A stretch of 64,000 nucleotides of DNA, taken from the NCBI GenBank assembly GCA_047967505.1, contig CM106538.1; one strand, 5' to 3'. The translations under genes were made by a program, and so were the position numbers. Positions 48,501-59,884 of this stretch are shown here, piece by piece (the stretch's first letter is position 1; the number at the start of each line of letters is the position of its first letter). The stretch comes from Dipteris shenzhenensis. Lineage: Eukaryota > Polypodiophyta > Polypodiopsida > Gleicheniales. Below the pieces are notes generated by a model. The model was not told the DNA's origin, did not search any database, and was given only the letters and a program-made list of their open reading frames with translations.

Positions 48501-49956
48501 GAACCAAACCACCAACAACAACGCAACATCAGGATTGTACCAAACAGGGAACAGTATGCGTCCATACGCAAACTAAATAAACAACAACGACGCATCCTCG
48601 ATGACATCATGCTCAAGAAAAGGCTGTACCCAAATGAACCATTCCACCTATTCTTGTCAGAAGAGGCAGGTACAGGGAAAACATTTACATTGCTAACAAT
48701 ATTTGCAGGAACTGCTACGGCTCTACTTGCATAAGCAAACTTTAGACATTGACCTGCCAAGGGCACTAGTCCTTGCATACACCGGACGAGCAGCACACAC
48801 AGTTCAAGGAATGACATTACACGCGGCTCTGCATCTGCCGCTATTGACATCCACATACACTGCACTATCATCGAAGAAGCTCCAAATATTTTCCGTGCAA
48901 TATAAGGACATGCAACTCATTGTGATTGATGAAATATCTTTGGTGGGCGTCAACACATTCATCGCCGCCGACATGCGCATGCGTGAGATAAAGCACAATT
49001 ATGACAAGCCCTTCAGGGGGGTCAACATCCTCCTCTGCGGTGACCGTTACCAAGCGAGTCCGACAAAGGACTCTTGGATATTTGCAGAAAAACGACAACA
49101 TTAACATTGCTCAGATCATTCTGGAGAACACACATGCGCTACTACCAGCTCGACCTGTCCATGCACCAAACTAACACAAAATTTCTCTCGCTACTGAATA
49201 GGATAAGGATCGGTGCTCAAGTTGACCAAGACTTAATAAAATTGAATAACGTGCACCTTGCTGAACCGTCGAGGAAACACCTTGTCCCCCACCTCTTCTA
49301 CACGAACGCGATAAAAAACAAGCACAATGGCTACATTTTCAAGACCATAAGCAATCCAGCTCACATTCTGGAAGCAACCGACATTAGGCATAGAACCTAC
49401 AGCAAGTGCATAAACATCCCGACCGACACACGACTAACGACAGTGCTACACAAACAATTGCGCCTCAAGGACGGGATGATTGTGGAAATATGTGCGGGCA
49501 ATCTAGACACAAGTGATGGCATGGTCAACAGTGCGGATGGGATATTTAGGGGAAGCACAACTAATATAGAAACACCGGTGGTTTGGATCGAATTTTACAA
49601 TCATTGTGCAGGGACAAATGCGAGAGCAAGGAACAAGCACCTATACACAGCAAACACACAACCGCAATGGACCCCAATCACACGGGTGGCCAAAGAATTC
49701 CAAGTTGGAAAAAATCACCTCAACAACATTACAAGGAAGCGATTCCCCATTCAGCCTAGCAATTGGGCGCACTATTCATCGGTCACAAGGCCTGACCTTA
49801 GACTCGGTTGCTTTTGACCCCTCTGGCATAAAAAGTCACAGACTAGTTTACACAGCGCTATCGCGAGTGTGCGACCCAAGCAACCTTTACCTACTGTCAA
49901 AGCTAGAAAAGAAACAAATCAGGGTGGGCATACAAAGCCAGCAAGAGTCACAATGA
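45600..49956 (+). mobile_element. decayed Helitron-superfamily Rep/PIF1-type helicase
   Basis: Order on the plus strand: Cys-pair domain (45,845-46,030); DUF6570-like region (46,034-46,500); Helitron-like N-terminal domain ending QLGPPTFFVTFSA (46,940-47,000); and Rep histidine motif His-Asp-His at 47,246-47,254. The two-tyrosine motif YYTSYITK is at 47,772-47,795. Helicase Walker A GTGKT is at 48,671-48,685, Walker B VIDEIS at about 48,922-48,939 and motif VI YTALSRV at about 49,850-49,872. The protein would nick and unwind DNA for rolling-circle transposition. It is dead: in-frame stops at 46,028, 47,108, 47,264 (ten bases after the HxH), 47,703 and 47,922, plus frameshifts near 47,490-47,550, 48,700, 49,090 and 49,750. 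Most catalytic motifs survive, so decay is moderate. Confidence 0.85.
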
Positions 49957-49977
49957 CTATCAAAGCAATGCGGATGG

Positions 49978-50640
49978 GTGTTTGAGCACGAACATATAGA
50001 AGAGACAAGAAAACAGCGATTGTCTTTACAATGCCTTAACACAAGATCAATGAAAGAGCACGCACAGGACATCCTCCACTGCGGAGAAATTCTCGATGCA
50101 ACAGTCCTCTGCGTGCAAGAGACAAGAACAACAACAGACAAAGTCATCAAACTACCAGGTTTCAAAGAGTCTTGCATCACAATGGGTGTGGGAATAGCAA
50201 CGTACTATAAAGACTCCCTCCACCTGCAACAAAATATTCAAACAAATGGGGACAACTTTCAATGCTTGACAACAATCTTCAAAACAAAAAAAACAAAGAC
50301 ATTGCAATCTTTAACATTTACAAGTCCCCCGCAAAAAGCACAACCGGACTACAACAACATCTGCACAACGTATTACAAACAATTCCAAAAACCACAGCAA
50401 AATATATGGTAGGAGATTTCAACGTGGACTACAACACACAAAGCAATGCAAAAAACAACTACAAGACTTCATGTCACACTATAACCTTCAACAACTTGTA
50501 AAAGACCCAACAACCATTTACGGATCAACTCTTGACCACATCTGGACAGACGCAACAACAAACACCGAAAACACAAGGACAAAATTTATATACTAGTCGG
50601 ACCACTCCTTGCTATTCACAGACATGGAAACACATTGAAA
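49978..50640 (+). mobile_element. endonuclease (EEP/AP-type) domain downstream of helicase
   Basis: Directly after the helicase and on the same strand come the endonuclease/exonuclease/phosphatase motifs in order. They are LNTRS (about 50,035), CVQETR (about 50,110), GDFNVD (50,412-50,429), STLDHIW (50,525-50,545) and SDHSLLF (50,597-50,617). The pieces are in three frames (changes near 50,260 and between 50,430 and 50,520). In Helentrons such a domain is fused to the C-terminus of the Rep/helicase; canonical plant Helitrons lack it. A separate nested LINE is less likely because no RT follows. Confidence 0.75.
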
Positions 50641-50799
50641 ATATGAACTTTACCCAAAAACTCAACATCCACGGGCAGGCCAATTGGAAAAAATCCACCT
50701 TGTTAACTATATACCAAATGAGCATTTTGCTCAATCCAATGTTGTACATCCGTGATGGATCACTCAAATGAGAAGGTGACACTCTCTGATGGTAGTGAG

Positions 50800-51130
50800 A
50801 GGTGAAGCCATTGAAGCTGATTACTGATGAAGCCATTGAAGCTGATTACTAGTAGAGTGAAGAGAGTGAGATTCAAGGATGCTCATCTACTTCGTTCAAA
50901 CACCGGAAGTTCTCATATAAGTCCATGGCTTGTCAAATTTTGTATCTGGTTGGGCTGATATATCTATGAGGATGATGAATAGTGATGGGCAGCTCTAGAA
51001 CGGAGCTCTCACCCAAGGAAGTTCTCATAAAAGACTGGATTGTGATTTTTGTATCTGGTTGGGCTGATGTAGCTACCAGGATGATCCATCCTCTATAGAA
51101 TAGGGATGGGCAGCTCTACAACCGAGCTCT
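50800..51130. repeat. short tandem duplications upstream of PPR gene
   Basis: A 24-25-bp unit (GAAGCCATTGAAGCTGATTA) is duplicated at about 50,810-50,855. A second, diverged duplication has copies at about 50,910-51,003 and 51,022-51,125 sharing TTTGTATCTGGTTGGGCTGA and GATGGGCAGCTCTA. It may mark the right end of the Helitron-like element or the promoter area. Confidence 0.65.
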
Positions 51131-51573
51131 CTCGTATGATCAGAATTGGGAAACAGAAAGTTTCAAAACGACCTAGCATAATCATGTTTCAAGCTGGGCA
51201 AACAGCAACCACCCTTTGGGCTATGAAGGCTCACAAGAGAAGCGTGCACAAGTACAGAGAAACCAGAGACGTCGAGATTCTAGCGTTGGTACGACATAGC
51301 AGGCCTCTTGGCGACGTGGATCTTTCTGAGATAGAGTCACACTTAGTATATTTGAAACACGGTGAGACATGTCCTCCTTTCAGAACTACAGCAGTGAATA
51401 TACAAGATTCTGGTGGGAGTTATGGAGGTAAAGACTGTAACGACGTGGGGTGCTGCTTAAGCACAGTCTTCGTCATGGTCTGTGGTTACAATCTGTGGCC
51501 TTTTTCTCGAGAGCTTGATTTATGGGTTCCGAGTAGCTCGCTTTGTGAGTCATAACGGTAGCAGTTGGAAATT
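51131..51573 (+). promoter_or_regulatory. presumed 5' region of the PPR gene
   Basis: An open frame (51,106-51,555) crosses this interval but has no recognisable domain and ends before the PPR start. I take the interval as promoter and 5' untranslated sequence, without an identifiable TATA box. Confidence 0.3.
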
Positions 51574-53550
51574 ATGTTCGAACCATGGGGAGTGTCAGAG
51601 ATGAGTGATTCTTTTGCCTTTTTACGGGGTCTGAGAAACCTGTGTGACAGGGGGCAGCTCAAACAGGCACTGCAGGCGGTGGACTGTATGGACCAGCAAG
51701 GCATGCGAATTTCTACCAATGTCTTTTATCACCTTCTGTTGGAGTGTATTGACAAGAAAGATCTGGCAGCAGGCAAGAAACTGCATGGCCTCATTATCAA
51801 AAGCGGATTTGAGTCAAATGCCTTTTTGGGAAGCCATTTGATCCGCATGTTCGCCCTGTGTGGGAGTTTGTTGGATGCAAAGCGAGTATTTAGCAAATTG
51901 CCTGAACCTAATGTTTTCACGTGGAATGCAATTATCTCTGCTCATACCAAGCTTGGGCAAGGAGAACAAGCTATCGAGTTCTATCACCAAATGCTTCAGT
52001 CAACAGTAAAACCTGGTGAACACATATATGTTGCTACTCTAAAGGCATGCTCCAGCGTAATGTCGTTAGATAAGGGCAAGTTACTTCATGCTCACATAAT
52101 TGAAAATGGCTACGAGTCAGACGCATACATTGGCAGCACACTAATAGACATGTATTCTAAGTGTGGGAGTCTCCAAAATGCACGCAAGATATTTGATAGG
52201 CTGCTGGAGCGGGATTCAGTAACTTGGAGTGCAATGATAGCAGCATATGCCCATCACTGGTATGGTCAAGAAGCTCTACAACTTTTTTGGCAGATGAAAA
52301 AGAGTGGCATGAAGCCAGACAACGTCACATTTGTAAGCATTTTGAAAGCATGTTCCAGCATTGCAGCCCTTTATCAGGGGAAGTTGATTCATGGCACTGT
52401 TGTAGAAAATGGTGATGAGGTGGATGCCTATGTTGGAAGCACCTTAGTTGACATGTACAGTACATGTGGGAACCTTGAGGATGCACGCAAAGTGTTTAAC
52501 AGATTGCCAAAGCAAGATGTGGTGACATGGAGTGCCATGATTGCAGGATATGCACTGCATGGTCCTGGCCAGGAAGCTCTCCATCTTTTCCAGCAGATGC
52601 GACAGGATGGGATTGAACCAAACAATGTCACATATGTTAGCCTTCTCAAGGCATGCTGCAATATCGCTGCCTTGGATCAAGGCAGGCTGATTCACTCCCT
52701 TATTATTGAGAGTGGTTTTGAGTTAGATGTCCACGTTGCAAGCACAGTCCTCGATGTGTATGCCAAATGTGGGACCCTCGAGGATGCAAAGATAAGCTTC
52801 GGCAAATTGGCGAAGCGAAGTGTGGTAACATGGAATGCAATGATTGCAGGATATGCCCAGCATGGTGATTATATTTTGGCCCTTCATTATTTCGAGAACA
52901 TGCAACGAGAAGGTTTGAGGCCAAATGATGTCACACTTGTTTGTCTTCTATCTGCGTGCAGTCATTTGGGGTTGCTAGATGAAGGCTGTTTTCACTTGAA
53001 AGCAATAAGTACAGAACAGGGAAGTACACTGATAATTGACCACTTTAATTGCATGGTTGACCTTTTGGGCCGGACAGGATTCCTGACTGAAGCTGAAGAC
53101 TTACTCAAAACAATGCCTTTTGGTTCCAATCCTGTAGGGTGGTCATCTTTGCTAAGTCACTGCAAAACTCATGGCAACTTGAAGCTAGGAAAGTGTTGCT
53201 TCAATCAAATTGTTGCAATGAATGACCAGTATTCATCTGGGTATGTCATTATGACAAGAATATATGTCGATGCTGGAATGTGGAAGGATGCAGGCAGAGT
53301 TCGAGGGATGAAAGAATGTGTTCATGCATGGAAGAAGCCTGGGACAGCCTTTATCGAGGTGGAAAGCAAGCTACACGATTTTGTTGTTGGAGACAGAAGC
53401 CATCCTCATTGTGATGATATATATGCAAAGTTGAAGACGTTAGACGTGCAAATAAAAGGAGGTGGATGCTTGCCACACTATGGCCCAGTTCTGCAGCCCT
53501 CGTTAGATGACGAATCCAAGGACAATGAAGATATTTGGTGCCTGTGCTGA
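51574..53550 (+). CDS. PLS-class pentatricopeptide-repeat protein (E, no DYW deaminase)
   Basis: This single-exon gene gives 658 aa from ATG 51,574; an in-frame TTG nine bases earlier is not a likely plant start. PPR proteins bind organellar RNA one base per repeat; PLS-type members usually direct C-to-U editing in plastids or mitochondria. About 14 motifs in P-L-S order run from residue 49 to about 500 (such as VTWSAMIAGYALHG, YVGSTLVDMYSTCG). E1/E2 motifs follow, and then the PG box KKPGTAFIEVE at 587. The protein ends about 60 residues later, just where the HSEKLA/HxE deaminase signature of DYW proteins would begin, and I find no deaminase in any frame after the stop. It could edit only with a partner DYW protein, or act without editing. 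No transit peptide is obvious at the N-terminus. The open frame is undamaged, so the gene is probably functional. Confidence 0.92.
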   Translation: MFEPWGVSEMSDSFAFLRGLRNLCDRGQLKQALQAVDCMDQQGMRISTNVFYHLLLECIDKKDLAAGKKLHGLIIKSGFESNAFLGSHLIRMFALCGSLLDAKRVFSKLPEPNVFTWNAIISAHTKLGQGEQAIEFYHQMLQSTVKPGEHIYVATLKACSSVMSLDKGKLLHAHIIENGYESDAYIGSTLIDMYSKCGSLQNARKIFDRLLERDSVTWSAMIAAYAHHWYGQEALQLFWQMKKSGMKPDNVTFVSILKACSSIAALYQGKLIHGTVVENGDEVDAYVGSTLVDMYSTCGNLEDARKVFNRLPKQDVVTWSAMIAGYALHGPGQEALHLFQQMRQDGIEPNNVTYVSLLKACCNIAALDQGRLIHSLIIESGFELDVHVASTVLDVYAKCGTLEDAKISFGKLAKRSVVTWNAMIAGYAQHGDYILALHYFENMQREGLRPNDVTLVCLLSACSHLGLLDEGCFHLKAISTEQGSTLIIDHFNCMVDLLGRTGFLTEAEDLLKTMPFGSNPVGWSSLLSHCKTHGNLKLGKCCFNQIVAMNDQYSSGYVIMTRIYVDAGMWKDAGRVRGMKECVHAWKKPGTAFIEVESKLHDFVVGDRSHPHCDDIYAKLKTLDVQIKGGGCLPHYGPVLQPSLDDESKDNEDIWCLC

Positions 53551-56500
53551 TATGGGAAACAGGTTCTCGATATTTCCTTTTAATTATTGGCAACAAGACC
53601 ATCCTCAAAGGTGATGCCAAGGTCCTTGTACCTTTGAGAGCTGGAAAGTAAGGTGCATGTTTTTATTGTGGCAAGGAAACCCCTCCTCATGAAGAGACTA
53701 TGCCTTATGGCCCAGTTCGTTCCTGTTCTCAGATGAGGATTCTGCGTACTTCCAACCAACATTTCTTGCCAGGCTCCAGGCTTGAATTTGTGGGCCATAA
53801 TAAAGAGAAGCGTATTACAGGCTCAAGTGCCCTGAGCAAGCAAAATGTTTTGGAATGGTAGCACTTTTCAGTTAAGGTTGGCCTTAACAGGTCTGATTCT
53901 CGACCCCTTTTTTGGTGTACCTGCAAGACAATTCCAGATGCTCCTTTTTTCATGTTCTATCGACAATTTTTTGCCTCCAGTTCCACTCTCTTCACTCACT
54001 GCCTCTTGTTATATGTACACTATTCCATAAATCTACATCTTGTACTGCTGCCCTCTTTCCTTTTCTCAAAGTAAAACAGTCAGTCCCATACTACCCACCT
54101 AAGAAACTGACTTGAAGCTGATCAGTTTATTCTTGCTTAAAGTGTGCAGCATTGCTGCCAACATGCTATCCAAGGTCAGGGACAGTTGCAAAGTTGCATA
54201 TATTAGTGACCAATGAAAGGATGGATTCTCTCCTCTAAGGACGCCTTTTGACAGGGTAAATGTATGTTTCCAGTGTGAAAATGGTTTTTTCTGTTAATCT
54301 GTGGTTTACTATACATGCAAAGGGGGATAAATGGTGTTACTCTTGTAGCAACCAGAGATTTTTGGGAAGAGCCAGATAAAAGCTCACACGCTCCTGTAAG
54401 CCAGTATAATTTATCAGGCTTATGACATTACCAAACTTCAAAATGCAGAAGCTCCAGCCGAAACCATGCCTACAAATCTCTGATGGAGTGGCTGCCAAGC
54501 ATGCTGACATATTACAAAGTCATACATGAACAGAGCGTGTATTGCTATTTTGTCGATGGAAGTGTGAGGAATATATTTCTTTTGTAAAAATATGGCATGC
54601 ATGTCCTGAAATGGAATATCGTTTTTTTGCAAAAAAATGTTTGTGGCCTCTAGCCTTTACAGTCAGTCCATTTCTGCCTAAGAAATAGTGACACTAATTC
54701 TTATGATAAATCATACAAAAACAAACAAATTGAATCTTACCTCATTGATTTTCAATATAAGTGCTTGATGCAATCTTCAATTATCCCAATTCCATTTAGA
54801 TATATGTAAAAAATGTTAAACAAATATTAGAAATAGCTCTAAGATGAACACATGACCAAATAAGGATTAGTGTCCATTATCTCTCAAATAAGGATTCATA
54901 TGTCATCTTGTTATAGTTTTTATTTTCATCTAAGGATCATATGTTTGCATTGAAGACATGTTATACACATGACCAAGAAAATCCTAGCAATCCAATTCTT
55001 GCCATTTTGTTAAAAAATTAGGAGTAATTTCATGATTTGAATGTACCCCAACTTTATAATGCTCAATAAAAGAAAACAAAAAATCATAGATAAGACAAAA
55101 AAACCTTACATTGAGTATTATTTATAGTACATGTAGCTTATTATGAGAAGCTTTGGCAAACCTTAGCTAAAGAGCAACCTATAGAGTCATACCACTTCCA
55201 AAACTGTCATACATATTCATTCAATTTCCAAAACCAAGTGGATTTTTCTACATTGAAAGCCCTATGTCACGGAGATACATTCCCCTTCTATAAAGACCCC
55301 TAGAGAATGCAACTAGCACTCACCTTATCACAATCGTGTGCCTAACGCTTAACAAGGATTCATGTACACACACTTACAGATTACCCAAGTTCTAATTTTT
55401 TAGGTACTACAGAATGATCTTTTCCAGTATTTAAATTTTAGATAAATTTCAAAGTAGATCCATTTCTTAAATGCATCTCAATCTACTAACTATACTTTAC
55501 ATCTATAGAAACAATTATTCTATTCATGATGTCTACTAGTTGTTGGAAGTAGCATTCTCACCACTAATGATATAACATATAATTTTTCATAGAGGACTCA
55601 ACTATCTTCATGCAACCAAATTATCTATTTTTCTTGCATAAAATACTTTGAGACTTGCAATATTCGTAGTGAGATAGGTGAAAATTCATTAGTTCACAGG
55701 TGTAGGTGTGTGCAATATTTCCTGAAAAGTATTGAATTCAAATTTGTCTAATTATTTAGCCAAGTTGATCAACATATCTTCAATTCTCACTAATTGCAAA
55801 TTATACTGAAGAGGTCTTTCAATTGAATTTTATATCAGAGATGATTCCACAAATTCAATGCATGCATCACAATGAATCCTAGAGAATAAGCATTTATTGA
55901 TATATCTAAAAAACTATCAATGAATTTATTGTTGCAAAATGGAAATCTATTTTGAATAAAGTTTCATCGCAAATAAGAGTAAAATCCATCCAATGCTCTA
56001 TCAAATTATATGATTGACTTCAAAGTAAGATTTCACTAAACATTGCATCATTAAAACTATAACTTCATAAATATAAGCTTGTCTACCTTTGTATACTCCA
56101 CTTTTCTTCTTAACACTTGGCTACAAAAAATTTGTATGGCTATGAAAAATTTTGAAATTTATCCTGAAAAAACTTTCACATCAAATAAGAGAAAGTAAGG
56201 GAATACATGCTCAAATTTTTCCAAATTGCAAAGATATTCTAATGCTAGGTTTTGCTAAATATTGCATCATATAACTTTAAATCTTCTTTTTCTTTACTAG
56301 TTACAATTCAACAGGCGCCTAAGATTATAAGTTCAAATGCATACCTAGACCTTGAATATGTTTGAGAAGCTTATCTTCCTTACGATATACTACACTCTTC
56401 TCCTTGAAACTTGATTACAAATAAATTTACTATTACAATAGTTTGAGCTTGAAGATCAATCCTTTTGACATCTTCTTTCGAAAAATCTCTCCTCCAATCT

Positions 56501-56777
56501 AGAGTCATGACAAATAATTGTTCCCTATAGTGACTTCTAAATCTTGACTCAAAAACATTGAAATGGAGAGGGAAAAGTAGATGAGGGAAGAAATGGCAAG
56601 GTTGTGCATAGATACTCTCAGAACACAAGCAGGTCATATCTCACTCAAAAAAATTCACATTTTTTATTAAAATGAGACAGAGAGGGGGGAAACTCACAAC
56701 AAAGATGAGAAGGAAAAGATCATGATGGGAAAGTCTACCCAAAGATGAGAAGGGACAAAGAAAGAAGGTTCCCATTC
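53551..56777. other. PPR 3' region, then AT-rich DNA
   Basis: The first few hundred bases are likely 3' untranslated sequence. Beyond about 54,700 the DNA is strongly AT-rich with no open frame worth naming and no recognised transposon domain. Confidence 0.4.
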
Positions 56778-57651
56778 ACAAGAAAGAAAAGATTCAAAAT
56801 TAGTGTTCTAGAGAGGAGGAGGTGAAAGGGCGCCCAAAGCTGAGGAAGAGGGAAGGGGAAAACGTAGGAGATGGAAGGAAGGTAGAAGTTGGATGGAGGG
56901 TTTGCTTTCAAGAGATTTAGGCTTTGTTGAGAATTCATTTCAAGTTTGGTTGCACTTCAAAACATGATACGGAGGTGAGGGCACAAGTGGAAGAGTTGCA
57001 TTAGACTTTGGGGCATTGAATAAAAAAATGAGAGAATCATGTCCCATCCCAGCTTCCACAAGCCAATTCTATCTTCAAATATATTCACCTTGTCCTTCCA
57101 TATCTCCTAAGGGCTCTCTAAAATGGCCCCTCGGTTTGAGTCCAAAATTTTGAAATGGTTTTCAATGAAGAGATACTTGTTCATTTTTTGATACAAGAAA
57201 AAGGTGCGTACATCTTCATGAAACAAGAAAGAAGAGATTCAAAATTAGGGTTTTAGAGAAAAGGACGTGAAAGGGCACACAAAACTGAAGGCGAGGGAAG
57301 GCAAAACATAGGAGGTGGAAGGAAGGTGGTAGTTTGGGATGGGAGTGTTTGATTGCAAGAGATTCGGTTTAAGTTTGGTTGAGAAATTTGGTTTGCAAGT
57401 TTGCTTACACTTCAAAAACGTGATAGGAAGGTGAGGGCAGTTGTGTGAGACATTGGGCCATTTTAATAAAAAGATGGGAGAATCATGTCACATCCCAACC
57501 TCCACAAGCCAATTTTATATTCAGATCTATTCAACTTATCTTGCCATATCTCCAAAGGGCTCTCTTACCGGCCCAAACTCCAAAATTTTCAATGAAGAAG
57601 TATGCGTTCATTTTTTGATGCAAGAACAAGGTGCTTACATCTTCGTGAAAC
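56778..57651. repeat. diverged tandem duplication, about 445-bp unit
   Basis: Units at about 56,778-57,222 and 57,223-57,651 share ACAAGAAAGAARAGATTCAA, GGTGAGGGC, GAGAATCATGTC, CACAAGCCAATT and GTTCATTTTTTGATRCAAGA in order. Divergence is perhaps 15-20% by eye. No coding capacity is seen. Confidence 0.8.
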
Positions 57652-59325
57652 TATTTATCCTTGAATACACATATCAATAACAACTTGGCCTTTTCCAAAA
57701 CCAACTACAACTGAAGAGGATAAATAGATTGTTTGGTTCTATTCTTTGCACATTCTTCTACTGCATAGTCATTGTGCTCATGCACATATTATTCTTACAT
57801 TTCAATTATTCCTCTTTGAAAATTTTTCGATTTAAAACATTTAAAAAATATTGTCAAGCACTCTACACTTCTCTAGTGCAATTTAAGAAGGGCTATAAGA
57901 AGATTTGGTAAATTTTACTTTATGCGTACGTGTCCTAAGTGTACCATATCCGAGCTGAGTGCATGTATGAATACCCTTATCATATCTCTAATATGTAATC
58001 CATAGCGTGTCTAGTCTTTTTGTTTCTCTCTTTCATGTATGTACTGCCTCTCCCCTACCATCTCTTTATATCCTCTCAACATCACGCTTTTAATAAGCTC
58101 ATGCATAAGCATGAGCTTATGCGGAAACTTAAGCATAAGCTCATGCTCATGCTTACATGTTGAGTGAAGATCTATTGAATTTGTGTATAACATAGATTTG
58201 GGATAGAATAAGATACACCATTCGATCAATCTAGGCTAGTCATTTTTCTCAATGCTTATAGCATTTTGAGCAAATTTGTTCAAAATCTCCTTGACCCTAT
58301 GCTCCTTTGTCTATATTTTAGAGAGTTTAGCCTATTCTTCAAAACAAGAATACAAGGTACATTCTTAGGTTACTACCTCAATCTAAGGAATAACATGCTC
58401 TCATACTAAAAGATTGATTATTGCAAGTGTCTTTCTTGCTTCTTCACAAAGGTGCTATTTCATTAGCAATTGTCTCTAGCTTCATTTCTAAGCTATCCAC
58501 AACCTCCTGTATGTCAAGAGTTGAGAAAAGTTATTGACACATTCAACAATTCATTTCAACTTTGCAAGCCTGCAAAATATGCCAAGAGAAAAGGCACAGA
58601 TACTTGCAAAAAACTAAAGAAATTTGGTTGAAAGGGCAAGCTTGATGGCTAATTGCAATTGATGTGCAACAGCATCTCACTGGTTGGTGCATTCCGAGAT
58701 CAAAAGCACAAAGTTATTTAGAATTCACGTTGAGAGAGGAAGCAAAAGTGGAGGTATCGACTAGCTTTCACGCAATATTAAGAGAGGGACAGCATGTACA
58801 AAGTGTGTTAAAGGAACACACAAGACTAAACACAAGTAGACCTTATAGTACAAGACTAGATACAGTTTCCACAACCTTGATGCAGCAATGCAATGTTCGA
58901 TCGATATTTTATTCACCCATCTTGTAAATAAGCTGCACTAGCTAAAGCTTAACTCATCCAAGGTCTAAAACCACGTTCATCCAATTGTGACACTGGATTG
59001 TTCATTAAAACTAAGCACTGATTCTAACAAAACACATGCAAACAATTCAATCCAGCCAGGAAAAATGTTGCTAAAGGGATATCAATTGCTCTAGTCAAGG
59101 TGACTGCAGTATTGTACTTGCTAAAGCCATTCAAACAAGGGAAACAGGGAGCAAATATAGAACAAAAGGCTATTGGACAGAAGGGATTATGAGCCTACCT
59201 AGCCACTTTTGCAGTTCTAGCTGCAAATTTACTTGCAGCAGCTATATTAAAGCTGGAATTGTAACACAGTATTTGATCTTTTTGCTGCTCGTAAGTCCTC
59301 TGATGAACTCCAGAATACCTTAATA

Positions 59326-59381
<56 letters not shown>

Positions 59382-59884
59382 ATACGATAATAGCCTTCTT
59401 TTTTAAATAGTACTCCTACATAATCCAAAGTCGAAATGAGATCAAAGAGAGGAGCATTTCTAGAGGACAATCACTGGCTCAAATTTGATCCGTTTTGATA
59501 TGAAACAATACCAAATTGAATTGTTAGACCATCATGTATGCAACAAAAGTAAGTCTATACTAGCTAAAGCTGCTCAAATTAAATTTCAAAGGTTTCCCTT
59601 CTGCCATCTAAATAGTACATATGTACTGACCAACTAAGAGTGGAATCAGAACTTGTTAAAACCCTTCATCTTACAATCTTTGTCAGATATGGCCAACACT
59701 TGGGGGGGGGGGGGGGGAACAGCTTTCTTCACTATTTGGATCAAGTCAATGTGCTTGATCAAAATCTAGCACCAATTGAAAAATGAACTTTGTGAAGTGT
59801 ACAGGTAAGCTAATATACACTTGCTGAAAGCCCAGTCAAAACAAATTCTCAGAACAATTCTCCTCCCGCAAAGCAATCATATTA
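57652..59884. other. no gene; hairpin and microsatellites
   Basis: A hairpin with perfect 10-bp arms (AAGCTCATGC/GCATGAGCTT) lies at 58,095-58,118, followed by a related inverted copy up to about 58,160. A (CT)n(CA)n microsatellite is at about 59,330-59,381, and a 16-17-bp G run at about 59,701-59,717. Part just before 59,884 is probably the YIF1 3' untranslated region. Confidence 0.5.

Noticed and set aside
49978-50640. Endonuclease considered as an independent nested LINE
   Set aside because: It follows the helicase end closely on the same strand and no reverse transcriptase or poly(A) tail follows. Kept as part of the Helitron-like element, though nesting is not fully excluded.
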